Shown here piece after piece: positions 53,024 through 62,565 of a stretch of 64,000 nt of DNA. Both the position numbers and the translations under genes were made by a program. The notes beneath the pieces were generated by a model. That model had not been told where the DNA came from and made no database searches. It saw nothing but the letters and a program-made list of their open reading frames with translations. This DNA is from Sphingomonadaceae bacterium (lineage in GTDB: Bacteria; Pseudomonadota; Alphaproteobacteria; Sphingomonadales; Sphingomonadaceae): contig RFPL01000004.1 of assembly GCA_009926135.1 (NCBI GenBank), positions 62,001 to 126,000 of the forward strand, in the 5' to 3' direction. Every line of letters starts with the position of its first letter. The stretch's first letter is position 1.

Positions 53024-56000
53024 CTACTCCGCCGCCAGCAGCTGTTCCGCCCCTTCCAGATCGACGCTGACCAGGCGGCTGATGCCGCGTTCGACCATGG
53101 TCACGCCGAACAGGCGGTGCATCCGGCTCATCGTCACGGCGTTGTGGGTGACGATCAGGTAGCGGGTGTCGGTTTCCTTCACCATCGCATCGAGCAGATC
53201 GCAGAAGCGTTCGATGTTGGCATCGTCCAGCGGCGCGTCGACTTCGTCGAGCACGCAGATCGGCGCCGGGTTGGTGAGGAACAGCGCAAAGATCAGCGCG
53301 ACGGCGGTCAGTGCCTGCTCGCCGCCCGACAGCAGCGTGAGCGAGGTCAGGCGCTTGCCCGGCGGCTGGGCATAGATCTCCAGGCCAGCCTCCAGCGGAT
53401 CGTCGCTATCAACCAGCGCCAGGTGTGCCTGGCCACCTTCGAACAGCTTGGAAAACAGCCGCTGGAAGTGCGTGTTCACGGCTTCGAAGGCAGCGCGCAG
53501 CCGTTCGCGGCCTTCGCGGTTGAGGTTGCCGATCGAGCCGCGCAGGCGGTGCACCGCTTCAGTCAGCTCGGCTTGTTCGGCAATGCTGGAGGAGTGCCGC
53601 CCTTCGATTTCGGCCAGTTCATCGGCGGCGACCAGATTGACCGGGCCAAGCCGCTCGCGGTCGGTAACCAGCTTGTCGTGCTCGGCGCTTTCCTGGCCAG
53701 AGGGGCCAACTTCGGCGGCCACGAATTCGAACCGCTCGGGCAGCAGCGGCGGCGGGCACTGGAAGCGCTCGCCCGAGATGCCCGCCATTTCGGCGCGGCG
53801 GGCTTCCTCGTTCTCGGCGCGGGCAGCGGCCCCGGCGCGGGCTTCGCGCGCCGAGGCGAGCGCCTCGTTGGCATCGGCAAACCGGGTCTCAATCCGGCGG
53901 GCGGCATCGCTGAGTTCGCCAACCTTCGCTTCGGCGCTGGCGAGTTCGGCACCCAGCCGGGCGCGGACTTCGTCGCCGGCCTCGATCTCGCGGATCAGGC
54001 TGGCCGGCTTGGCGGCAATGACGGCGCGCTCCTCGGCAATCTCGTCGGCGCGGCGGCTCATCTCGCTGAGGCGGCTGGCGGCGTCGCCAGCGCGAGCCTG
54101 CCAGCCCTTGATGTCGGCCCGCTGGGCATTGGTCCGCTCGCGCGCGACGGCCAGGCCCTGATCGTGCGCGGCGAGCGCAGCCGTGGCCGATTGCAGACCC
54201 TGCCGCGCAGCATCGTGGCGGGCCTGGGCGGCGGCCAGCTGCGCGCGGCCGGTCGCGGGATCGGGCAGGGCATCGCGGCGGGTTACGGCGGCGGCCTGCT
54301 CGGCCTCGGCAGCCCTGCGCTGTTCCGCGAGGTCTCCCGCCGCCTCGGTGAGTTCGGCGCGGCGCGCCTCAAGCCGGGCCTTGGCGGCTTCGGCCTGGTC
54401 AACCGCGCGCAGGGCCGCGCGTTCGGCTTCGGAGGCTTCCGCGACGGCGCGCTCGGCAGCAATCACCGACATTTGGAGGGCAGAGAGTTCGGACTGAACG
54501 GCAGCGGCGTTCTCTTCCGCTTCCGCAACCAAGGCGCGCTTGCCGGGTAGTTCGGCTTCCAGCACAGTCAGGCGGTTTTCTGCCTCCAGCCGCGCGGCTT
54601 CGGCGGCCCCTTCGCCCTGCGAAACGAAGCCGTCCCAACGGCGGATCCGGCCAGCGCGGGTGACCAGCCATTCGCCGGGGCCAAGCGCGCGGCCATCGTC
54701 GGTGTCGGATACGTGGACCAGCGCGAGGCGGGCCTTAAGTTCATCAGGGCACTGGCTGACATGGGCGGAGAGGCTATCGGCAACCGGCTTGGGTGCCGCA
54801 GCGCCAGTCCAGAAGCGGCCATCCTCACCCGACGGTGCTTGGCCAAGCGGTGCCTTGGCATCGCGGCCCAGCACGGCAGCAACAGCCCGCTCAAAGCCAG
54901 GTTCCGCCCGCACTTGGTCAAGTGCGACGGGCAGGCCGTGCTTGCCGCTGGCCTGTTTGGCCCGGGCATCGCGGTCGCGCACCAGCGCCTGCCATTCACG
55001 CTCCACCCCGGCCAGTTCAGCCTTGGCCGAAGACAGTGCGGATGACGTTGCATCGCGAGCAGCCTGCAAGTCAGCCTTGCGGGCCTGCTGCTGGGTAACG
55101 GCGTCTCGTGCCGCGACCAGCCGGGCAGCGGCGGCATCGCGGGCCTGCTCAGCCTCGGCCAGCGCCGCGAGCGGATCGCCTTCGCGGGCCAGTGCGGCCT
55201 TCAGCTCTTCCTGTCGCCGGGCTTCGGCATCGAGCCGCGACAAGCGCTGCTGCGCCGCCGCTACTTCGGCCTCGGCGACGCGCCATTCAGCCTCGACCCC
55301 GGCCTGATCCGCCGTTGCCTTGGCCAGCGCCAGTTCGGCGGCGCGCAGGTTGCGGTCCGCATCATCCAGCGCGGCGGCAACGATGGGGCGGCGCTTTTCC
55401 TCCGCCTCAAGCCGATCCTCGCCCTCGGCCAGTTCGCGCTCCAGCTTGGCCAGGGCCGCTGCGGCATCGCGGGTCAAGCGATCAGCATCGCCCTTGTCGG
55501 CTTCCAGCCGCGCAGCTTGCCGGTCCAGGTCCTTGAGCCGCTCCTCAGCCGCTTCAAGCTGCGTGGTGAGCGAGGCCATACGGTGGCCGTGGGCGGTGGC
55601 ATCGTCGCGTCGGTCAGCCAGTTCGTCGCGGGCTTCGGCGAGCGCGGAAGCGGCTTCGTGTTGGGCCTTCTGTGCTTCCGCCATCGCGGTCTGGGCGGCA
55701 GCCACTCGTGCTTCAGCGGCCTGGGCTTCGGCACGGGCAGCTTCAGCAGCCGCAGCAGCGTCGCGCCAACGCGCGAAGACCAACCGCGCTTCGGCCAAGC
55801 GGATCTTGTCGGACAGCGCCTTGTAGCGTTCCGCCGCGCGCGCCTGGCGGCGTAGGCTGCCGATCTGCGCATCGAGCTGGCCCATCAGGTCTTCAAGCCG
55901 CGCGAGGTTCGCCTCGGTCGCGCGCAGCTTCTGCTCGGCATCCTTGCGGCGCACATGGAGCCCGGCGATCCCCGCCGCCTCTTCCAGCATCATCCGGCGC

Positions 56001-56452
56001 TCGGCCGGCTTGGCGGCGATCACTGCGGCGATCTTGCCCTGGCTGACCAGCGCGGGAGAATGCGCCCCGGTCGCCGCATCGGCGAAGACCAGCGCGACGT
56101 CCTTCGCCCGCACGTCGCGCCCGTTGACACGGTAGGCAGAGCCGGCCCCGCGCTCGATCCGGCGGACGACTTCAAGATCGCTGTCGTTGTCCCCGGCATC
56201 GGCCAGCAGCACGACTTCGGCGAAATCGCGCGGCGGGCGCTGGGCCGTGCCGGCGAAGATCACGTCTTCCATGCCCCCGCTGCGCATCGACTTGGGGCTG
56301 CTCTCGCCCATGACCCAGCGGATCGCTTCGAGCAGGTTGGACTTGCCGCAGCCGTTGGGTCCGACCACGCCGGTCAGCCCCGGCTCGATATGCAACTCGG
56401 CCGGCTCGACGAAGCTTTTGAAGCCCGACAGTTTGAGCCGCTTGATCCGCAT
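53024..56452 (-). CDS. smc: chromosome segregation protein SMC
   Basis: 1142 residues. Walker A at GPNGCGKSNLL near residue 35; long coiled coils to about residue 480 and from about 650 to 970; hinge between; C-terminal head with LTLLSGGEQALTAVALIFAL (signature) and ICVLDEVDAPLDDANIERF (Walker B). It forms a condensin with ScpA and ScpB, which are not in the window. The product is Ala/Arg/Glu-rich, and its opposite strand gives long false open frames. Its stop lies 1 base from the soxR stop. Confidence 0.96.
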   Translation of the reverse strand: MRIKRLKLSGFKSFVEPAELHIEPGLTGVVGPNGCGKSNLLEAIRWVMGESSPKSMRSGGMEDVIFAGTAQRPPRDFAEVVLLADAGDNDSDLEVVRRIERGAGSAYRVNGRDVRAKDVALVFADAATGAHSPALVSQGKIAAVIAAKPAERRMMLEEAAGIAGLHVRRKDAEQKLRATEANLARLEDLMGQLDAQIGSLRRQARAAERYKALSDKIRLAEARLVFARWRDAAAAAEAARAEAQAAEARVAAAQTAMAEAQKAQHEAASALAEARDELADRRDDATAHGHRMASLTTQLEAAEERLKDLDRQAARLEADKGDADRLTRDAAAALAKLERELAEGEDRLEAEEKRRPIVAAALDDADRNLRAAELALAKATADQAGVEAEWRVAEAEVAAAQQRLSRLDAEARRQEELKAALAREGDPLAALAEAEQARDAAAARLVAARDAVTQQQARKADLQAARDATSSALSSAKAELAGVEREWQALVRDRDARAKQASGKHGLPVALDQVRAEPGFERAVAAVLGRDAKAPLGQAPSGEDGRFWTGAAAPKPVADSLSAHVSQCPDELKARLALVHVSDTDDGRALGPGEWLVTRAGRIRRWDGFVSQGEGAAEAARLEAENRLTVLEAELPGKRALVAEAEENAAAVQSELSALQMSVIAAERAVAEASEAERAALRAVDQAEAAKARLEARRAELTEAAGDLAEQRRAAEAEQAAAVTRRDALPDPATGRAQLAAAQARHDAARQGLQSATAALAAHDQGLAVARERTNAQRADIKGWQARAGDAASRLSEMSRRADEIAEERAVIAAKPASLIREIEAGDEVRARLGAELASAEAKVGELSDAARRIETRFADANEALASAREARAGAAARAENEEARRAEMAGISGERFQCPPPLLPERFEFVAAEVGPSGQESAEHDKLVTDRERLGPVNLVAADELAEIEGRHSSSIAEQAELTEAVHRLRGSIGNLNREGRERLRAAFEAVNTHFQRLFSKLFEGGQAHLALVDSDDPLEAGLEIYAQPPGKRLTSLTLLSGGEQALTAVALIFALFLTNPAPICVLDEVDAPLDDANIERFCDLLDAMVKETDTRYLIVTHNAVTMSRMHRLFGVTMVERGISRLVSVDLEGAEQLLAAE

Positions 56453-56482
56453 CGTCTGGCCGGTCCTCCCGTTAGCTCCGGC

Positions 56483-57244
56483 TTACCGGGCGCCGGCCTT
56501 TTCCAGCGCGACCTTCACCATTTCCCAGGTGTTGCCTTCAAGCTTGGCGCCGTTGAGGAAGAAGGTCGGCGTGCCAGTGATGTTCAGTTCCTGGCCCGCC
56601 TTGTTGGTCGCCTCGACCAGCTTGGTCGCCTTGGCGGTGTCAGCCAGGCAGGTCTTGGCCTGGTCAGCCGCGATCCCGCGCGAGGTGAAGAAGCCGTCCA
56701 TCCCACCGGCCTGGGCAATTGCCACAAAGCGCTGTTCGGGCGGCAACTGGCTGGCAGCGTTGAGCGCGGCTTCGTTCGACTGGAGGTTGGTGAACATGTT
56801 CTTCTGCCAGCCCCAGAACTGCTCGGCCAAAGGCAGGGTCGCCTCGGGCGAGCCGCAGGTGGCGAGCAGCGTGGCCGGCACGTCGAGCGCGTTCAGCATG
56901 AAGAACCGCACTTCATAGCTGACGCGGCCGCTGGCGATGAAGTTATCGCGCAGTTCAGCGGCGCTCTTCTCAGCGAATTCGGCGCAGTGCGAGCAGCTCA
57001 GTGCGCCATATTCCACCAGCTTTACCGGCGCATCGGGGTTGCCCATGCGGTAACCGCCTTCGGGCGTTGCGGTATAGGTATCCGCCCAGCTTTGCCCGGC
57101 GGGAGCAGCGACCTTGGCGATCGGTGCGCCGCTGGGGGCAGAGGCCGCGGCGCCCTCATCCTTCTTGCCGCAGGCGACCAGCGCCAGGGCCATGGTGGCG
57201 ACGACAAGAACCGTGGGGGCGAAAGCGGTTTTGGCAGGGGTCAT
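56483..57244 (-). CDS. DsbA-family thioredoxin-fold lipoprotein, CSHC site
   Basis: 253 residues from MTPAKTAF; an in-frame ATG at 57337 would add 31 poor residues. Lipobox LALVAC. The DsbA-type domain starts KLVEYGALSCSHCAEF with redox pair Cys-Ser-His-Cys and ends GTPTFFLNG with the cis-proline. Likely oxidises or reshuffles disulfides in periplasmic proteins. First of three related genes, next to smc on the same strand. Confidence 0.85.
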   Translation of the reverse strand: MTPAKTAFAPTVLVVATMALALVACGKKDEGAAASAPSGAPIAKVAAPAGQSWADTYTATPEGGYRMGNPDAPVKLVEYGALSCSHCAEFAEKSAAELRDNFIASGRVSYEVRFFMLNALDVPATLLATCGSPEATLPLAEQFWGWQKNMFTNLQSNEAALNAASQLPPEQRFVAIAQAGGMDGFFTSRGIAADQAKTCLADTAKATKLVEATNKAGQELNITGTPTFFLNGAKLEGNTWEMVKVALEKAGAR

Positions 57245-57344
57245 GATTCGCAAAAATCCTCTGGATTGAGCCGCCGAGGCTAGCCCAGCGGCGGAAACGC
57301 GGGAAGGAGCGCCTGCGGGGACCACAGGCTTCTCCACAGGAGTC

Positions 57345-58049
57345 TCAGACGAAACCTTTCATGGTGGCGGAGAGGACTTCGCGCAAGGCTGGCCAGGTGT
57401 TTACGGGGAGCAGCTGACCGTTGAGCAGGAAGGCCGGGGTACCCTTGACCTCTTCCTGGTAGAAGGCGTTTTCAGTGCCCTTCTGTAGCTGCGCTACCAA
57501 CGCCTCGTCGGCCAGGCACTGGTCTAGCTCGGGCCGCTTGTAGCCGCGCTGTTCCATCATAGCGTAGAGGCCGAGGTCCTCGGCCATCGCCTGAACGCGC
57601 TTGTTCCAGTCCGGATCGGTCCAGCGCTGCGCCTGGGCCCGGGTCGGGCTGCGCAGCCATTCGTGCTGGTATTTGAGCAGCTGGGTGGTGTTGCCAAAGA
57701 ACTTGGCCGGCGGCCCGCAATAGGCGATCAGCGAGAGCGTCTTGTCGATCTCGTTAAGGAAGAACGGGCGGATTTCGTAAGCGACTGAACCCGGTTTGAT
57801 AAAGCGCTCGGTCAGTTCCTCGCCGCCCTGCATCTCGAAAATGCCGCAGTGCGGGCACGAGTAGGAGGCATATTCGATCAGCCGGATCGGCGCGTGCGGG
57901 TTGCCGCGAACGTGATAGCCTTCCTTGCTGAGGGTGACCGTGGCAGACCAGTCCTTGTCTTTCGGCTTGCCCGCGCCGGTCAGTAGCAAGGCGGCGGTGA
58001 GTGCGAGCAGGCCTGACAGCAGGCCCGAAAACAACCCCCGCCGCCGCAT
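57345..58049 (-). CDS. DsbA-family thioredoxin-fold protein, CPHC site (1)
   Basis: 234 residues. Signal or anchor segment (GLLSGLLALTAALLLTGAG), then RLIEYASYSCPHCGIFEMQGG with the classical CPHC pair and GTPAFLLNGQLLPV with the cis-proline loop. Secreted disulfide oxidase type. Overlaps the next DsbA-like gene by one base. Confidence 0.87.
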   Translation of the reverse strand: MRRRGLFSGLLSGLLALTAALLLTGAGKPKDKDWSATVTLSKEGYHVRGNPHAPIRLIEYASYSCPHCGIFEMQGGEELTERFIKPGSVAYEIRPFFLNEIDKTLSLIAYCGPPAKFFGNTTQLLKYQHEWLRSPTRAQAQRWTDPDWNKRVQAMAEDLGLYAMMEQRGYKRPELDQCLADEALVAQLQKGTENAFYQEEVKGTPAFLLNGQLLPVNTWPALREVLSATMKGFV

Positions 58050-58732
58050 TACATCCGCGCCTCGATCTGCGGCTGCAGCAGGCTCCAGCCGTCGGTGCCG
58101 AACAGCAGCGCATTATCGAGCGCGAAACTTGGGGTGTGATCGACACCCAGCTTGGAAGCAGCCTCGGTCCCGGCGGCCAGCCGCTGAGCCATGCCGACAT
58201 CGGCAAGGCAGCGATCAACGGCAACCCGGTCGTAGCCGCGCGTTGCCATGATCTGGTAGAACTTGAAATCGCTGGCGATCGAGCGGGCGCGCGACGGCAG
58301 GTCGCCCGTGGTCCAGCGCGACTGCTGAACCTTGCTGCTGCGCGCCAGGGTCCCGATCCACACCGACTGGCTGCGCATGAAGGCGCTGTGGTTGAGCGGG
58401 AACTTGTCCTTCGGCCCGCAATTGGTCAGCATCGCGACGGTCAGGTCAACCGGATCGCGGACGAAGTGCCGGATCTCCACCGAAAGCTTGCCGCTGCGGA
58501 TATACTTCAGCTTGAGGCCGGCATCGGACTCAAGCTCAAACGCGGCGCAGTGCGGACAGGTGTAGCTGACCCAGGTGGTGAGCTTCACCTTGGCCGCCGG
58601 GTTGCCGAGCACGTTGCTTTGGCTCGCGGTGCGGGTGACGACGCGGTTCCAGTCCATCGGCGGGCTGTTGCCGATCGCCAGGGTTGCAGCCAGGGTCAGC
58701 AGGGCAGGGCGGAGCAGATGCTTCAAGTTCAC
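58049..58732 (-). CDS. DsbA-family thioredoxin-fold protein, CPHC site (2)
   Basis: 227 residues. Short signal peptide (LLRPALLTLAATLAIG), then TTWVSYTCPHCAAFELESD with CPHC and HTPSFALDNALLFG with the cis-proline. Distinct from its neighbour at about one third identity by eye. Coupled by 1- and 4-base overlaps to the DsbA-like gene and to the DUF721 gene. Confidence 0.86.
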   Translation of the reverse strand: MNLKHLLRPALLTLAATLAIGNSPPMDWNRVVTRTASQSNVLGNPAAKVKLTTWVSYTCPHCAAFELESDAGLKLKYIRSGKLSVEIRHFVRDPVDLTVAMLTNCGPKDKFPLNHSAFMRSQSVWIGTLARSSKVQQSRWTTGDLPSRARSIASDFKFYQIMATRGYDRVAVDRCLADVGMAQRLAAGTEAASKLGVDHTPSFALDNALLFGTDGWSLLQPQIEARM

Positions 58733-59277
58733 TTGTCCTCGTTGTTGTTACCCAGACTGCGGGCCAGTGATTCGAGCACAGCGCGCAGTTCCGGATCGCC
58801 GATATCGCGCAAGGAATCGCCCAATTCCACCGGAATCGGCTTGAGCGAGGGTGGCGCGGTTGGGCGGCGGTCCTCGACCGGGGGTTTGACTGCACCCTGG
58901 CGCAGCTTGACCCGGGCCACGGCGCTGTAGCCGAAGAAGCGGTTCACCCGCTCAATGATTTCTGGGATCACGTGGCTGATCAGCGGGGCATGGGCCGGGA
59001 CGACGACCAGTTCGAGGATGCCATTGCTCTTCTCGCCAGGAGGAAAGCGGATCGCCTCCGGGCTGCAGACCCGGGCGTGCCGGGCCCCGACGATCTCTGG
59101 CCAGCGGGTGACCACGCTCGACTGGATGAAGCCGAACCGGCGAAAGGCAGTGCGTCCCACTTCAGGCATCAGTTCCGCCACGCTGCGCGCCGCACCGCCG
59201 CGCGGCCGCTCATACTGGCGCGGCGTTACGGCCCTGGTTACGGGCTTTGTGCCTGGCTTCTTCGGGTCCCGTTCCAT
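58729..59277 (-). CDS. DUF721 (DciA-like) protein
   Basis: 182 residues from MERDPKKPGTKP; the ATG at 59406 would run across the divergent mutY start. The conserved part is GFIQSSVVTRWPEIVGARHARVC and LVVVPAHAPLISHVIPEIIERVNRFFGY. The DUF721/DciA family loads the replicative helicase in many bacteria that lack DnaC. Overlaps the third DsbA-like gene by 4 bases; divergent from mutY by 29 bases. Confidence 0.85.
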   Translation of the reverse strand: MERDPKKPGTKPVTRAVTPRQYERPRGGAARSVAELMPEVGRTAFRRFGFIQSSVVTRWPEIVGARHARVCSPEAIRFPPGEKSNGILELVVVPAHAPLISHVIPEIIERVNRFFGYSAVARVKLRQGAVKPPVEDRRPTAPPSLKPIPVELGDSLRDIGDPELRAVLESLARSLGNNNEDK

Positions 59278-59306
59278 TGTGCTCCGGGCAATGCCATAGC
59301 GGGCCG

Positions 59307-60365
59307 ATGGACGCCAGCGCCGACACGATCCCAGCCGCTTTGCTGGCCTGGTACGATACCCAGGCGCGGACCCTGCCCTGGCGCAGCCCGCCCGGAACGC
59401 CTCCACCTGAACCTTACCGGGTGTGGCTGTCCGAAGTCATGCTGCAGCAGACCACTGTTGCGGCAGTCGGACCCTATTTCGCGAAGTTCCTGGCGCGCTG
59501 GCCGACCGTGTTGGACCTGGCGGCAGCCGACGATGCCGATGTCATGGCCGCCTGGGCCGGGCTTGGCTATTATGCCCGGGCGCGCAACCTGCTGGCCTGT
59601 GCGCGGGCAGTGGCTGCGCGGGGTGGGGTTTTTCCCGAGACCGAGGGGGAATTGCGCCAACTCCCCGGGCTCGGGGCCTATACCGCTGCTGCGGTTGCGG
59701 CGATTGCGTTTGGCGAGCGTGCGATCGTGGTCGATGCCAATGTCGAGCGGGTGGTCGCGCGGCTGTTCGCGATCGGCGAACCATTGCCTGCGGGGCGCAA
59801 GGCGATCCGTGTGCGGGCCGAGGAAATTACCCCGGCGGCGCGTGCCGGTGATTTCGCGCAAGCCATGATGGACTTGGGCGCAACCGTCTGCACCACCCGG
59901 AACCCGCGTTGCCTGCTCTGCCCGCTGGCGGAACCTTGCGCCGCCCGGCGTCAGGGCGCGGAGCGGTTTCCGGTCAAGCCGGCCAAGGCGGCCAAGCCGC
60001 AGCGCCGCGGGCAGGCCTACTGGATCGAGCGGGCGGGCCAGGTCTGGCTGGTCCAGCGGCCCGGCACCGGAATGCTCGGCGGAATGCGCGCGTTGCCGGA
60101 CGATGGCTGGTCAGCGCGCGGGGACGGATCGGGGCAGGGACCACTTGCCGGGCATTGGGCCCCTGCAGGAGCAGTGCGCCACGGCTTCACGCATTTCGAT
60201 CTTGATTTGCAATTGATGCTTTATTCGGGCGGCGATTTGGATAGGCTGGCGGCTGACAGTGGCGAATGGTGGCCGCTGGACCGGATTGAAGAAGCCGGCC
60301 TGCCCACCCTGTTTGCCAAGGCAGCGCGCCTCGCACTGGCGCAACAAGAAGATCTGGGAGAATGA
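59307..60365 (+). CDS. mutY: A/G-specific adenine glycosylase
   Basis: 352 residues from MDASADTIPA; an ATG at 59247 overlaps the divergent gene. Removes adenine opposite 8-oxoguanine. SEVMLQQTTVAAVGPYF holds the catalytic Glu; LPGLGAYTAAAVAAIAF and VVDANVERVV are the helix-hairpin-helix and Asp; VCTTRNPRCLLCPLAEPC is the Fe-S CX6CX2CX5C. A C-terminal NUDIX-like domain recognises 8-oxoG. Overlaps the next gene by 4 bases. Confidence 0.95.
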   Translation: MDASADTIPAALLAWYDTQARTLPWRSPPGTPPPEPYRVWLSEVMLQQTTVAAVGPYFAKFLARWPTVLDLAAADDADVMAAWAGLGYYARARNLLACARAVAARGGVFPETEGELRQLPGLGAYTAAAVAAIAFGERAIVVDANVERVVARLFAIGEPLPAGRKAIRVRAEEITPAARAGDFAQAMMDLGATVCTTRNPRCLLCPLAEPCAARRQGAERFPVKPAKAAKPQRRGQAYWIERAGQVWLVQRPGTGMLGGMRALPDDGWSARGDGSGQGPLAGHWAPAGAVRHGFTHFDLDLQLMLYSGGDLDRLAADSGEWWPLDRIEEAGLPTLFAKAARLALAQQEDLGE

Positions 60366-61690
60366 CTTTGCATCACCACGACGCCATCGCGCTTTCGCGC
60401 CGCAACCTGCTGCGCTCCACGGTAATGCTGGGGGCGGGCGCAGCGGTCGGCGCGCTGCCGTTCGGTAGCCAGCTGGCCCATGCCGCTGCGGCGGTCGGGT
60501 TTGAGACGCGCTGGCCGGGTGTTACCGCCATGCTCGACAAGTATGTCAGCCAGCGCAAGGTGGCCGGCATGGTCGCGGCGCTGGGCTGGGGGGACAAGGA
60601 CCCCGGCTTCATCGTCCGCGGCAAGGAAGCCTTCGACGATCCCGATAGCGCGGGCGAGAACAGCCTGTTCCGTGCCTATTCGCAGACCAAGCCGGTCACC
60701 GGCATGGCGGCGATGATGCTGATCGACGATCGCAGGTTGAAGCTCGACCAGCCGGTCGCCGATTTTATCCCGGAATTCGCCCAGATGAAGGTGGCGATCG
60801 ATCCCAAGAACGGCCTGGATGCGCGCCCCGCCAAGACCCAGATCACGGTGCGCCACTTGCTGACCCACACCGCCGGGCTGGGCTATGCCGGGGTCGGCAA
60901 GGAAAAGGTTAGCGCCGAACTGCTCCGCCTGGGCGTCACCCCCGCGCGGCTGACGCGGATGCAGATCCCGGTCATGCCGGTCAGCCCGCCGACGCCGGGC
61001 CCGGACGAGTTCGTCAAGCTCGCCGCGACTGTGCCGCTGGTCTCCGAACCCGGCACCGAATGGCACTATTCGATGGGGCTCGACGTGCTGGGCGTGGTGA
61101 TCCAGCGCGCTTCGGGGGCGAAGAGCTTCGAAGCCTTCTTGCAGGAACGGATGTTCGATCCGATCGGCATGAGGAGCAGCTATTTCCGGGTGCCGGAAAG
61201 CGAGGCTCATCGCCTGACTGCCAATTACGGCCTGATGGGCGGCTTCCCGCTGCCGATCGACCTCAGCAAGAACTCGATCTACCTCGATCCGCCGGCCTTT
61301 GCCTTTGGCGGGGCCGGGCTGGTCTGTTCGCCAGCGGACTATGACCGCTTCCTGAGAATGATTGCCAATGGGGGGATGGTTGGCAGCAAGCGGGTGATGG
61401 GCGCGGCGGCCGTGGCGCTGGGCACCAGCAACCTGCTGCCTGACGGGATCGATACCAAGGGTACGTTCATCGAAGGCGCTGGCAATGGTGCAGGCGGCCG
61501 TTCTGGCATGGGCCGCGACGCCGGTACCTTTGGCTGGGGCGGTGCGGCCGGCACGGTCGGCTTCGTCAACACCCGTCTGGGCCTGCGTGCCGGTGTCTAT
61601 ACCCAGTACATGCCATCCGAAGCCTTGCCGATCCATGCGGAGTTTCCGGTTACTGTCCTGGCCGACCTTGCCACGATGCGCGGCGCATGA
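60362..61690 (+). CDS. serine beta-lactamase-fold hydrolase (class C/EstB-like)
   Basis: 442 residues. Tat-type signal (SRRNLLRSTVMLGAGAAVGAL). Active-site SxxK is YSQTKP, the YxN/S-type tyrosine is in WHYSMGLDVLG, and a late GWGGAAGT replaces the usual KTG-like box. Class C beta-lactamases, EstB esterases and D-aminopeptidases share this form; a true antibiotic resistance role should not be assumed. Coupled to mutY and nudC by 4-base overlaps. Confidence 0.83.
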   Translation: MTLHHHDAIALSRRNLLRSTVMLGAGAAVGALPFGSQLAHAAAAVGFETRWPGVTAMLDKYVSQRKVAGMVAALGWGDKDPGFIVRGKEAFDDPDSAGENSLFRAYSQTKPVTGMAAMMLIDDRRLKLDQPVADFIPEFAQMKVAIDPKNGLDARPAKTQITVRHLLTHTAGLGYAGVGKEKVSAELLRLGVTPARLTRMQIPVMPVSPPTPGPDEFVKLAATVPLVSEPGTEWHYSMGLDVLGVVIQRASGAKSFEAFLQERMFDPIGMRSSYFRVPESEAHRLTANYGLMGGFPLPIDLSKNSIYLDPPAFAFGGAGLVCSPADYDRFLRMIANGGMVGSKRVMGAAAVALGTSNLLPDGIDTKGTFIEGAGNGAGGRSGMGRDAGTFGWGGAAGTVGFVNTRLGLRAGVYTQYMPSEALPIHAEFPVTVLADLATMRGA

Positions 61691-62565
61691 GGGCGCCGAT
61701 CGCCTTCGCCGGCTCGCCGATCGACCGGGCCGATCACATCCGTGCCAATCCCGATGCCCTCGCCGGGCTGATGGACTGGCGCGCACGGTTGTTGAAGCTG
61801 GACGGATTGTCGCCGGTCTACACGCCGGAGGGCGCGCTTGAATGGGGCACTTTGGCTGATGCCAATTCGGATGCCGAGCTGGTGTTCCTGGGGCTGATGG
61901 ATGGCAAGGCCTGCTTCGCCGAAGTGCCGGACGAAGGCGCGACTGGCCCGGCATATGCCAATCCTTCGATCTGGGCGGCGATGGCCGCGCTCAATCCCGG
62001 CGAGCTGGCACTCTATGGCGGCGCGCGCAGCCTGGTTGACTGGCATGCCCGTCACCAGTTCTGCGCTCGCTGCGGGGCCGGGACCAAGCTGTCCAAGGGC
62101 GGTTGGCAGCGCAATTGCGATGCTTGCAAGGCGCAGCATTTCCCGCGCACCGATCCGGTCACGATCATGCTGATCGAGCACAAGGGCCACTTGCTGATGG
62201 GCCGCCAGCCGCGTTTCCCGGCGCGGATCTATTCGGCGCTGGCCGGGTTTGTCGAACCGGGCGAAACGATCGAGGAAGCCGTGGCGCGCGAAAGCTTCGA
62301 GGAAGCTGGCGTGGTGGTGCGCGATGTAAGCTATGTTGCCAGCCAGCCTTGGCCGTTCCCATCGCAGCTGATGATCGGCTGCCATGCCTATACCGACGAT
62401 CCGGAACTGGCGATCGACACCACCGAGCTCGAAGAGGCCCGCTGGTTTACCCGCGAAGAGCTGGAAGCCGCTCGCGCGGCGGGGCCAGAAGGCAACGACA
62501 TGCTGATCTTCCCGCGTCCGTTCGCGATTGCTCACAACTTGCTAGTCTGGTGGCTCGACAAATGA
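61687..62565 (+). CDS. nudC: NAD(H) pyrophosphatase (NUDIX), mRNA decapping type
   Basis: 292 residues. Zinc ribbon HQFCARCGAGTKLSKGG...NCDACK, then the NUDIX box (GFVEPGETIEEAVARE followed by SFEEAGV). SQPWPFPSQLMIGCH is the NudC-specific segment after it. Cleaves NADH to NMNH and AMP and removes NAD caps from RNA. Coupled by 4-base overlaps to both neighbours. Confidence 0.94.
   Translation: MRAPIAFAGSPIDRADHIRANPDALAGLMDWRARLLKLDGLSPVYTPEGALEWGTLADANSDAELVFLGLMDGKACFAEVPDEGATGPAYANPSIWAAMAALNPGELALYGGARSLVDWHARHQFCARCGAGTKLSKGGWQRNCDACKAQHFPRTDPVTIMLIEHKGHLLMGRQPRFPARIYSALAGFVEPGETIEEAVARESFEEAGVVVRDVSYVASQPWPFPSQLMIGCHAYTDDPELAIDTTELEEARWFTREELEAARAAGPEGNDMLIFPRPFAIAHNLLVWWLDK

Noticed and set aside
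52973..54550. 525-codon plus-strand frame opposite smc
   Set aside because: Gly/Arg/Ala-rich shadow of the smc coiled coil.
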